DNA from: Nereocystis luetkeana
Lineage: Eukaryota > Sar > Phaeophyceae > Laminariales > Laminariaceae
Direction of reading: 5' to 3'
Length of the DNA: 64,000 bases
NCBI GenBank assembly: GCA_031213475.1
Contig: JARUPZ010000017.1
Location: forward strand, 8,760,790-8,824,789
In this document: positions 1 to 10,900 of the stretch, one piece after another
Layout of the letters: every line of letters begins with the position of its first letter
Position numbering within the stretch: the first letter of the stretch is position 1
Translations under genes and position numbers: made by a program
The notes under the pieces: generated by a model
What the model was told of the DNA's origin: nothing
What the model saw: only the letters and a program-made list of their open reading frames with translations
Database searches by the model: none

Positions 1-245
1 GTGATCGGACAGTAGTCTATCGTAGCGACAATTGGTCGTTGCGATAACCCTTGACAATCGCGCACGGAGAGCACGTCTGGCCTATCGTTCAGTTCGTGCC
101 ATTTTCCTGGCGACACCTTTGCCTTCCGCGTCGACTAGTTTCAGGTGAGGCCGTGATGGTGTTCGAGATCGGGAAGGGACGCTACTCCAGCCCGTTCTGG
201 CAATAAATCGCAACTCAGACAGATCCCTCTATGCCTACACTTATT

Positions 246-349
246 TACGGGGGACCATATCGAACAGGACCTACGGTAAACACCAAAAAACTATACATTT
301 CGCGAATTTTACCAATAATATGTGGTCCTATATACTATGGTCCCCCGCA
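246..349. mobile_element. TA-flanked palindromic MITE (family 1)
   Basis: The ends are TA-CGGGGGACCATA and CTATGGTCCCCCG, with an A/T-rich centre. Non-autonomous, of Tc1/mariner or Stowaway type by its TA target and inverted ends. Confidence 0.8.
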
Positions 350-904
350 ACAGTGATGTAAATCTTTCGAAGGCACCGTTAAGTTCCTGATCGGATAATA
401 TATTAGCTGAATCATGTTGCCTGGTGGGACCCCGTATAGTCCCCCATGATCCACCGCAGTAGCACAGATTGCCTCGTTTGGATCTGCACCATACGCAGAT
501 TTTCTGCAACAGCTTCTCACAGCGCGGCAGGTGAGGAACTAGATCGTCTACTGTAGATGGACCGATCATGCTCTGCTCGACTTGTTCGACAGTAGTTCTG
601 TCGCCGCAGAAAAGATGACAGGGTTTCAGGAACAGGAACACGTCAAGATGCCCAGGCTTGCGCTGAGCTACGCACATGTTGCGATTCGGCAGAACGGTAC
701 CGAGCACGGCGCTACCATGGTACTCCTATTGCGACGTTTTTCCCCCAGGGCAGCTGATCGGACCGCGTCTGCCATGTATGTACCAACATTTGTTTTGGTA
801 GGTATACTGTATTGTAGCTCTGGGTGGAAAAAAGGGGGGTTGGTAGAGAAATGTTAACGTTTCACTGTTCGTTCGTTATATAAAGGATAGATAGACCACT
901 AAGC

Positions 905-1010
905 TACTCAGTCGGCAAATGGCGCAGTCGCTAAACCTCGATGAACGAACAAAAGAGGTCCCGGGTTCGATCCCCGCCAGACGTTGCCGTCCGGCTTACT
1001 CTGCCGCGGG
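905..1010 (+). repeat. tRNA-like head of a probable SINE
   Basis: An A-box-like TGGCGCAGTCG and a B-box-like GGTTCGATCCC are correctly ordered and about 45 bases apart, but acceptor-stem pairing is poor, so this is a SINE-type promoter rather than a working tRNA. The A-rich segment after it, ending near 1100 (GAGTAAATAAA), may be the body. Confidence 0.4.
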
Positions 1011-1570
1011 TAGACAAGAGGAAATCAAGCGGAGGGAACCACTATGAAAGAAGACTCGACCAGGGAGCCGAAAGTGGAGTGCAACACTTGAGTAAATAAA
1101 CGCACGACTCGGGAGGGGGATAAGATGGAGGAAAAACCAGGCGCTGAGTTTGGGGCTTGATCATTCCCGGAGGGTGTCATCGTATCGAGCCCAAAGGAAT
1201 ATATGTTGTTCGTTTGACAAAGAATAGACTGCTGAGCTACGCTGACTTAGCAGCTCAGTGGTCTATCATTCACAGAATGGGCATTCTCCACTCCGTGCAC
1301 ATACGTAACGAACGATGGAGATATGGCACAACGTGCAGCCTGTCACTAGAAACTCGCTCGCGCAGCAGGATATTTTTCTCGGTCGTTAACTTTGTGGACA
1401 TTGATTGGTTGATGCTGGCCGGTCGGTCGATGTCGCCATCTCTCAAAAGGGGTTCCGATTGTTGGGCACCGCTGTAGAAACAAGACGCAACCACAAAAGC
1501 ACACATTCGCTCGAGATGTTTCGAGTGTAAAAAAATCCGGGAGGCGAAAAACAAACGAAGTCGTCGTCAC

Positions 1571-1746
1571 CTGTTCCCGCGCTCCACCTCCGCGTCCCTG
1601 GCCGCGAGTATCGCTTTCTTCTTCGGGCGCGTCTTGAGGTGCGCGAGATGCAGCGTCTGGGGGGTGGAGTTGTCGATCGTTCCCGACCCGGGCGCGCGCG
1701 CGCTGATCTCCGCCAGCCTCCTCTCGTGGTGTGCTCGAAACCTCGC
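1571..1746 (-). CDS. Internal exon of a CFAP97/Hemingway-family gene
   Basis: The exon has an acceptor ending in GGGCAG and a GTGACG donor. It starts in phase 0 and ends after two bases of a codon. The 58 residues include IDNSTPQT followed by LKTRPKKKAILAARDAEVE. That arrangement (a T-I-D-N-x-x-P block, then a basic stretch running into an E/R-rich helix) is the hallmark of the CFAP97/KIAA1430/Hemingway domain, whose members act in cilia and flagella, notably in sperm-tail axonemes. The expected continuation (ENR-LL-KM type) would lie in the next exon, past the left edge or unrecognised. No upstream exon was found with confidence between 1747 and 7764. Decayed copies of the acceptor end of this exon lie at 4060-4560. 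Family assignment is from remembered motifs. Confidence 0.72.
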
Positions 1747-2930
1747 CTGCCCGATACAAGAACGTCGGTAGGTGATGGCGTTCGCCAACTAAAACGCCTT
1801 AGTCGGAACGTCAGCTAGCTGGTGGCGCCGGCTGGACCTGCGTCGGCCGGCTTCCTACTAGTGCGGAGGCCCGGTAGGTCGGACATTCGGCACCCCCGGG
1901 AAGTGACTGTTTATTCGTGCCACTTGTTGTTGACGTGGTTGGTGGCTTGAGTCGTGCGGACTCACAGCTCCTCGAAAACTCGCATTGTCAACATAATAAG
2001 TCACAATCGTCCAAAATAAGACAGTGTCATTCATTCTCCCAGCATGTTTTTGTCGAAAGCCCTTCCTGCTCGCCGCGACTAGAAAACGCATAAAACCAAA
2101 AGCTTGCAATAATGCTGGATGCCGATCATTGTGGGCGCTTTCGAAAACCAAATACAACAGCAGTACGGGGCACCTGCCACGCAGGGCGGCAATCAACTCA
2201 AGACGGACCCTAAAATCACGTACTCTGGACCGGAACGTAAGGACCATTTATATATTAATGTTCATACTAAGCGAATCTTAAATATACGCCCATATTCGGT
2301 TATGGATACTATGTTCTCCAAAAATTGTAAGAAACAGAAAAGTTGGTGGTCCAAGCTGGATCGTTTTGACTAAAAAAATGGGTTTTGTTCTGCGCTACAA
2401 TACGTGCAGTAACTTCTTCCAGTGCAAGGGTCATTCTTATCGGAAGTTTTTTTTCCCAAATATTCGACATTTTTTTCGCGCAATTTTTCAATCTTCCATA
2501 TTTTCCTGTTTCTTTTTCCAAATATTGGAATGTTAACGAACTTGATATTTTTTGTTCTGGAGAATTTCACGAATAGTGACAGAACGCCTCCGTATATTGA
2601 TACATATCTCCAATTATTTCCAAACTTTGGAAAATATGGAAAAAACGCTCTCCGATAAGAATGAACCTAACTAGCGACCCCCGATGCTCTTATTTTCCTG
2701 GTGGAAGTCTCAATATATTTGCCTTTGATCTTATTTATCTAGAGCTCGTTTTTCATACTGTTGTTTAGGTTCGATCTTAACGAGGTCTGTTCTTTAGATT
2801 TTTTTCGATTTTTTTCGGTATTTTACCGAAGTTTCGGTATTTCTTGGTATTTCCCTATATATGGAAATACCGAATTTCGGGAAAATATATCGCAGGGACT
2901 TTTTCTTGCATAATATTTGAATTAGCGGAA

Positions 2931-3150
2931 AGCGCGAGAGCGTGAGTTAGGTACATTCGATGAAAATCAACGAGCAGTGGGAATGCTGAACCCTAGGCGC
3001 GACGAAAAATAAAGGCACGTACCGGGGGGGAGAAGGGACGACACCTGTGACCACGGCTTGCCCAGAAGATCGCCGAGGGCAATACCTCCTACGAGCTAGG
3101 CTAGAAAGTAAAAGTGATGCAAATAAAAAATAAAAAATAAACTGAAAAGC
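2931..3150 (+). mobile_element. LINE/SINE-like repeat L1t with AAATA tail
   Basis: Begins TTAGCGGAAAGCGCGAGAGC, contains GGGACGACACCTGTGACCAC and ends in AAATAAAAAATAAAAAATAA. Sisters are at 41905 and 52126. Confidence 0.65.
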
Positions 3151-3158
3151 ACTCCTCG

Positions 3159-3257
3159 TTAACCCCTTTATTAGTGCCGCAGTCCCGATTTGGGGACAAA
3201 CCATCCTAATTCCAAGTAATTTGTCCCCAAAACGGGACTGGGGTCCTAAAAGGGCTA
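3159..3257. mobile_element. TTAA-flanked palindromic MITE (family 2)
   Basis: The ends are TTAA-CCCCTTTA and AAAAGGG-CTAA, with long arms around CCGCAGTCCCG / CGGGACTG. TTAA target and CCC ends are the piggyBac pattern. Confidence 0.75.
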
Positions 3258-4059
3258 AGATCGACCCTCACTACTGTATACCTCTCTATTGAAGTTCAAA
3301 ATCTATACCTGGTATCATGCTGCTGTTATAGTTCGGCCAGGGTGGAAGGTAGGAGCGTGGCATAGTGCAGCACGGATGTAGCTTCAGAACTGTTTAACAG
3401 TGTGGTTCTCATTTCAAGGCCACCCTCGTGAGAGGCCACCGTGTAATTATAGTTTACTGTGTACTGACCATACCAATTCCAAGTACGTTCTTCTCGTGAC
3501 AAGCCGATTTGCCCGGGCTGGTATCATCTCGCAAGAAGTCTTGAAGCGTTTGGGACTGCAGTCAGTCCCGTTTTGGGGGCAAGCCACACTCGAATGTTCT
3601 GAAGTAAGTACTTCACCGCTGTACGACGACTCCCTAAGTTTTTCGTGCTTCCTGCCCATCTCAGCTTGGCCTCCATATACGCCGTGCTCGGGCTGTTTCA
3701 CCAACAACAGTATGAAAGAGGGTCCTGTGCTAGACGCTGGTATACAACAACTATTAATAGTCCACACATACATCGGGAACAACATGATCTAGCTGTAGAT
3801 CGAATTTCGCTCCTCTCGTGCCGTTGAGAGCGGTCGTGCAGGATCTGTGTAACGCACTCCAAGACCCAACCCAGGAAACATGTGCTACTACTGTAGACCA
3901 TGCAGGTAGGTTTTGACGGGTCCACTCCCGCAACATGATGAGCTACTGTGCATAAGACCATACGACATCGGGGATATGTATGGATACATCTGGCCTGAAA
4001 CATCTGGACCAAGAAGTGAGAATGGACTATCTGTCCGGTGAGTGAACGCGTTTGGAAGA

Positions 4060-4560
4060 ATAGCGGAGTGTCGCCCAGTTGTGGTGAGCCCGAAGCCTCG
4101 CCTGCCCCACCGTGGAGTCCACGACGACAAAGTTTGCAAAGCTGGATATGGGCCAGTTGCTATCAATCGCTCGCCTTGACCTTGCCTGCTCGTCATGAAC
4201 TATTGATATTACCAGGTACCTGATATACAGCAACACGCTCTGAAAAAAACACTGACTGTCGACCCATCGTGGTGCGCTCGACTGACTTTCGCTTTCTCGC
4301 CATGAAAAAGTAGGTCGTGCGCTGAATGTCGACCAATCATCGTGCGCTTGCAGGCTTGCCTTCCGGCCGTTATGTAGTAAATGGTACCATGTGTGCCACA
4401 GCAAAAACCAGAAAAGCCGAGCAGTAGTGGCCAAACTCGGTGCGCTCGAAACATTAACTTTGTCCCCTCGCCATGAAATGCAACGCACAACAAAACCGCA
4501 AAGCCGAGCGCCGACCGCAAGCGCGGTGCGTCCCGAAGGTACGTGAAGTCACAACAACTG
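4060..4560. repeat. Decayed tandem echoes of the CFAP97-exon acceptor region
   Basis: Spaced units near 4085, 4180, 4270, 4335 and 4435 resemble the plus-strand sequence GTGCTCGAAACCTCGCCTGC of the exon border at 1735-1755. The best is GTGAGCCCGAAGCCTCGCCTG. In translation one reads GQARLRAHHNW beside the exon's GQARFRAHHER. Confidence 0.5.
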
Positions 4561-5704
4561 ACCGCTAAAACTTGACCACGTGATAAAGAGGTTGTTAGAT
4601 TGTGCACTTTCCTGCTGCTGTAGTTCGAAAAATGGCACCCATTCTATAACTTGAGAAGCGTCACTCCTTATTTTTAGGGGCAACCTACTTGCAATAGAAT
4701 TTGAGTTCACAAAAATTGAGTATTTTATCCCCAAAACGGGACTGCAGTTCTCAAAAGGTCAACACTCTCGTGTATATTCGCATGTCTCGTCACATGGTGT
4801 GTTCACCGCTTGTGATGAGCTTCAGATGTTTCTCGGGTCTACCCGTCTACGACACGTCGGCCCACAACCATAAGCAAACCTCGCTCTAGGTTACCGTGCG
4901 CTCTTGTACATTGTCCACACGGTGCGGCTGAATGTTGCTTGTATCATATATATATGCACCCTAGTCGCACACTCTCCAATACATACAAGACATAACACGC
5001 GTTGTACGGTACACCAACACTCGTCGCTCGTACTCGTGGTGCGCTGCTCATAGAGCTCCCTTATTGCGCCGCTTCTTCCCTAAGTATCATACCGAACATT
5101 CACTCCTGATTCGTGCTGTCTGACTGGTGTCACAGTGCTGAAAGCTTGCCTTGTGGAGCTCCCGCGCAAGGCCCGGCTTTTGGGCATCCAGCCCTACCCT
5201 CGAGCGATGCATGCAAGGACGAGTTTGCGGCAGCAGTAGTCTCGTTCTGCAGGCGCCTCCGCCCACCACTCGTACGAGTGTCACGAGAGTGCCCGTATGA
5301 AGTATAAGCGTGCGATGAGTCCGTTTGATATCAGGTCATGTTTCTTTATGTTCCCGCTCGACCGCTCGAGCCCAATGTTTGGTTGTAAAAAGTTGTAACC
5401 GTTTTATTCTCGTCGAAAAGCAACATATTTACGCCGTATTTCTGCGAAAAAACACGACGACAGCAGCACGAGGGGTAGCTACTCGTAAGGAGGGGTACGA
5501 AGGTGCTACGTACGTACCACAGCGTGCGAGGTACGTACTCGTACGAGTACGGACGTAACATCTTTACAGGCTACTTGTACGCGGTATTGCGTGGCTGCCG
5601 GCCGAGAATTAAGCTATATAGGGTTTTTTCCCACGGTGCTATCGTACGTATCGCTTCGCAAAACACCGATAAGAACACTATTAATATTAATACTCACAAC
5701 TTTG

Positions 5705-5799
5705 TTGCTTTTAGAACCCGCAGTCCCGTTTTGGGAACAAACCACTAAAATTTCAAGTAATTAGTCCCCATAACGGGACTGCCGTTCTAAAGGGGTTAA
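5705..5799. mobile_element. Family 2 MITE
   Basis: The palindrome of CCGCAGTCCCGTTTTGGG and CCCCATAACGGGACTGCC ends at TTAA on the right. Confidence 0.75.
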
Positions 5800-7122
5800 A
5801 AGCCATAGTACTGATGTTGTCGTGGAATGAAGGAGCACTGCTGTGACTATATTTTATTCGATTCGTACAGTACTGCTGTACTGATATTTAGTAATATACG
5901 GTCAATGCTGTTTGTTGGGTCTATCCGAAAAACCGCTCAGGATAAGAAATTTTGTAGATGTAATACGAGTTGTACTGCGAGTTGTACTGCAGCTATACCT
6001 GCGACGTACCAGGTAGGTACGTACGAAGTGTAAAATTGTCCCAAGATGGCAGCAGTTATGCTGTGGTATACAGCACAAGAATAGCTGACAGTAACCGCAA
6101 AATCCCCTCACGAACTTCCAAGCGCAGTTTCTCGACAACGACGAAGCGAGTGCAGACAGACGCCAACAAAAACGGAGGTGTCTATCTATGTGAAAATAAA
6201 TATCGACGAGGGAGGGTGTATGCTTCCAAAGCCAGCACGTTCTTCGTTGTGTACGCAGTATAATACGACACCCTCGTTGGTTTGTTTCGTGAAAATAATG
6301 GAGGTTCGAAGAAGCATCCCAGCAGGCGTTGTGTCATCTCGGGTGTTAACGCGTGTGTCCACGGTCTTTCAGTTGCACGCGTCCTGAATACTACCCAGTG
6401 AGGTTCGTTCATTTTTTCATTTTTTCATTTATTTTTATTTTTCATCTTTTTTAGTGATTTACTTGGCGGGTTCTGTACGAGCCACCCCTAACTAATCATA
6501 GTGCTTTACAAACACGTACGTATGCAAGCCTACTCCCTCTAACCCCGCTGTTTTCGTTGGGCACCCCGATCGCACGCCGACCTGCCCCCACCGGAACAGC
6601 ATGCGCCTTCCGAACTGACCCTCTCATATTATCGTGTTCGCTTTATACTCGAACGTACGTACGTAATGGTTCGATAGTATGTCAAGGGTTATAGGCTGGT
6701 TACCGGATACCAAAGGGGCAGTATGGGGCTGGTCCGACTACTGTAACTCACGTCGAGCTACAGCAGATACGTACGGTTACTGCCAGAGCTTGAGGTGATA
6801 TACTGATGATTCCCACGTTCCTGAGCATGGGGGGTTTGTACATTTTTTTTTGCTTGGCGCGTTGCATCAGAAACACGCCTCTTCGAGGGGAAACGGGGAC
6901 ACCATGAATACCGTGACACAAGCCCACCTTGAAGGGCTGGTAACGGGGATAGGGTGGCAAGCTCTCGAAGACACGGCAATCTCTTACCGCAATCTTATTC
7001 GCCGATCCGAAATATCGCCGCCTGACGAGATTCCATGGTTTCGGCATATCATGGCAACCCTCTATGGCTCGCCCTGTGAACACGCCTCCCTTGTAAACTC
7101 CTCCAGGTATAATATAGGCATT

Positions 7123-7217
7123 TTACCCTTTTAGTACTGCAGTCCCGTTTCGGGGACAAGCCACTCTAATTCCAAACCCATTGTTCCCGAAACGGGACCT
7201 CAGTCCTCAAAGGATCA
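7123..7217. mobile_element. Family 2 MITE
   Basis: Both arms are visible (CTGCAGTCCCGTTTCGGGG, CCCGAAACGGGACC), lying 550 bases past the stop of the tetraspanin-like gene. Confidence 0.72.
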
Positions 7218-7764
7218 AGGAAGTATACACACGAATAGCACGGTGTTTTTGGCGCTAAAGTTCTTGGTCATCGAAACGGTTCTCAAAATAAACCTTTTTC
7301 GCTACGCCAACGCTGGGGCAGGCAGGTTTCGTTAGCATGTCCCCCTCCTAATGCCCTCGAGCGGGCAAGGCCACACATGTTTTCATTAAGCGTAGGCAGT
7401 AAATGAGCCTCTCAGAAAAACAACGCATCATACCTCTTGCGCCTCCTTACCCTACGAGTACTGCCCGGCCGGAAATAATACCGCCAGAACGGAACTCCAT
7501 CAAATTATTATCTCTCGAGAGCCCGAAACAGCAGTACCTTTCAACGGAACTCCATGGGATCATGGCTGGCATAAGTCAGCCCCGAACCCATGCTTACCGG
7601 CCCAACGGAACTCCACGAATTCCATCACTTGTTGACCTCAACCCCGGAACGATAGCGTCCAACGGTAACTTCAACTCCCCGAGACACTACCGTTATACGG
7701 TAACTTCAGCTCCGAAACAACACCGCTCAACGGCACTGCCATGAATTATTCAATCCTCGGGTGA

Positions 7765-7917
7765 TCACTTCCGTCCCTTGACTTGCGAGTATGAAATGAT
7801 GTTGGGCATCTCGTCGGGCATGTAGTTGCTGCCTTTCCTCGCCAGCGTTCTCTTGCCGACCCCGGCGGGAAGCTGTATCGTTTCCCCAGCAGGACCGACC
7901 GATGTTCGCCCTTGCCC
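7765..7917 (-). CDS. Tetraspanin-like gene, last exon
   Basis: 50 codons and a TGA stop, entered in phase 0 after GTCGGCAG with a long C-rich tract upstream (7925-8035 region). It encodes a basic tail including YMPDEMPNIISYSQVKGRK. No known domain is recognised. It joins exon 6 without a phase break. Confidence 0.7.
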   Translation of the reverse strand, partial: GQGRTSVGPAGETIQLPAGVGKRTLARKGSNYMPDEMPNIISYSQVKGRK

Positions 7918-10900
7918 CTGCCGACGATGGAGTTCCAGTCCCGGCGAGGAAGGTGGGCGGCGGAGGGGGTGATGGGGGGGCGCGGGGGGGGGGGTGGGCG
8001 GAGAAGGGGAGGGGCAAGGAGGAGGGGGAGGGGGTTGACGATGGGGAGGGAGAGAATTAAGGGGGATGAGGGAGTGATTTTTTCGCTTTGCCCGCACCAC
8101 AGAGGAGATGACGAAATCGATTCGAAGTTCCAGTGCCGAGTGCAACAACAGGAAAAAAGTGTCGTGGTAAAAGCCAGAATCTGGTTATCAGCAGTGCGTA
8201 GACAAAACCACATTGAATTGCCAGTTGGTGATGCACATACGAGTGAAACGATTTGATTTTAAGTTTTATTTTATTTCTTAACATGGTGAGCGACAGTAGC
8301 TCTACTTCCAAGGGATTTTGATTGAAACGAAGGTGAGGGCTGTGTTAGAGGGGTCAGGCGCGGTTTGATTTTGTGAAGTAGTGCGTTTTCATGCGGCCAT
8401 GGTTGAGTACGTGCAGTAGTTACAACCCGCCTTTTCATCAACAGACGGGGGGGTGAGCGCTACGTCGATCAGGGGGCGGGAGAGGGGAGGGGGGGGGGGG
8501 GGGGGGGGGGGGTTGAAACAGTCACATCTCCCGCGTTTGTAGGCGTTCTTCTTGCGACTTTTTCACAACATCCGACAGATCACGGTCATCTATTACAGAG
8601 GGCCATAGTAATCAGGGCCCATCATGTACACAAAAAACCTATATATTCCAGGTTTTTGTGCTGGGCACGTTTGGTCCTGATAAGTATTAAGGTATGTTCT
8701 ACCGTAGCAGATGCCAAGGAACGTTCCGTTTTGAAGCATTTGTGCAAGACTCTGACTGTGTATACCCAACCCAGGAGACACGTGCCATCAACAGATCATT
8801 GAAGACTATGCGGTCGACACCCTGTAAAAAAATGAGCTTCATGCGAGTCCTGAAAAGACGATTAACCTTTTAGGACAAACTCCCGTCCCGTTTCGGGGGC
8901 AAATGACTCTAGTTCCAAGGAGTCCGTCCCCGAAACGGAAGGGTGGTTCTAAAACAGCTAAATAATTCATTGCTGACTGATTGTGTGCCTCGGAGGTGTG
9001 GAACACTAATTACCGCGACCGCAGAGACAAGCACGTACATACCGCCTCCCAAGACAAAACAGTAATGAAGCCTCATTTAGGGTTCCGGTCTAACAGGCTA
9101 GAGGAACACACCTACCCCTGAAACGTCTGCGTAAGGGATCGTTGAACCTGGCCGAAAGTGTGAACGATTTGCTACCACTCTGCCCGCGAATGTAAGCACC
9201 GTTGGAGCTCTGATGCTACTATCAAAAGGAGCTTATATTCCCGTTGGCTCCGGTGGCCGACCTTGGGGTCGAATCAGGGGGCGGGAACAGACACACGGGT
9301 CTACCTTCCCGTACCCGCTCTCGGCCAACTGGCAACTTGACTCTCTGTAAATACACGCAAGTTGACTACCTCGTGGAATCGAGGGGGTGGATGGTGGGAG
9401 GGGAGAGAAGGGGGGAGTGTATTCACTATCATACATGGCCGTAGTCCTATGACCATAGACCCTCGCATCCCTACAATGCAGGGACGGACCACGTCGGGTT
9501 TTTACCGACCAGGCAGACATTGCTTGCGCCAAGCGCGAAGCGAAACGAGAGGTGCTGGGCGAGTCGCACGAAGGGTGAGCTGGACCCTACTAAGAACCGC
9601 TTTTGATGTGGTGGAGGGAGGGATTATATCGTATTTTATAGGAGTGATTTGCGTTACCACTCGACCCGCTCTGGCATCGCCACCACTAACGTTCCCGACT
9701 ATACCGCTGCCGCTGCTGAATACCGATACCCTTGCAGTTTCCCCTACTGTTGCCGCTCCTACTGCCTCTTCCGGCAAAGCTATCCGCTGCCTTTTGTTAC
9801 CGTTACTGTCACGGCCACCGATATCGTTGTCAAGACCATTTTCGCTTCCGTTGCCGAATTCTGTTTCCGCTTACGTTGCCGTTTCCGTTACCCGTTACCG
9901 CTACCGTGACCGTTACCGTCGCCGTTACCGTTACCGTTACCGTTACCGTCAACGTTACCGTCACCGGTACCGATACCGTTTTCGATACCCGTTACACTTA
10001 CGTTGCCTCTTCCGTAACCGCACCGCCCGGCTAGGGCTATCGCTCCAGATATCGCTACCAAGTACCTCTATACCTGCGGTTGCCATACCACGACGCGTTA
10101 CTCCTATCGTTCAAACTACCGTCGATACATACCTCTTTCATTTGCCATTGCCGTCACGGCCACCGTTACCGACATAGTTACCGCTACCGTGAGTTGCCGC
10201 TACCGCTTCCGCTACCGCTACATTTTGTGTAACCGTTGCCGCTACCGCTACCACTACCGTTCGAAACGCCTGTACTGTACCTACACGGCAACCGCCACCC
10301 CATATACCTAACCCCACGACAGCCACCCCTTCCCTCCTGTATGTATGATATGGGTTGGGTTGGCGTCGGTTGGCGACGACGCTGTGAACACGCCTCTCAC
10401 TGCGCGAGCTAGACGTCCATAGTAGTGTTTTTGTTTTAATATTTATTTTGGCGGTCACCACGGCTGGCGGTCAAGTTAGATCATGTTAGTGCGGGGAGAA
10501 GCTTAACTCCGCACATGGTGGATGATCGTATGACGTGGTGTGTATATGGTGAGGCACCCAAGAGGCAGTTACATAGTAAACCCGTTGCTGTCTCTGGAAG
10601 TGGCCACACCAGAAAGTGAACCAACCCATTGACGCTGTCATCCAGATGCAAGAAAACCCGCCTCAAAAGCGGTTCTTAGTAGGATGCAGCTCACCCTTCA
10701 GGCGACTCGCCCAACACCTCACGGTCCTTTGCGCTAGGTGCAAGCAATATCTGCCTGGCAGGCGAAAACCCAACATGCTTCGGCCCGGCATTGTAGGGAT
10801 GCGAGGGTCTATGGTCATACGACTACGGCCATGCATGACGAATACACCTCCTACCCTTCGAAAATCTCACCTTCGGGTGAAACCTCTCGACGTGGTTGAC

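Larger units (their letters stand above)
1747..7764. other. Intergenic, no gene recognised
   Basis: Holds an L1t repeat, three family 2 MITEs, CFAP97-exon echoes (4060-4560) and A/T-rich unique DNA. The frames here have no splice or codon support. Confidence 0.5.

Noticed and set aside
10800-10840. 5S rRNA start (GACTACGGCCATGCATG resembles the 5S 5' end)
   Set aside because: The match stops after about 12 bases; the rest of 5S, including the internal boxes, is missing in every M3 copy.
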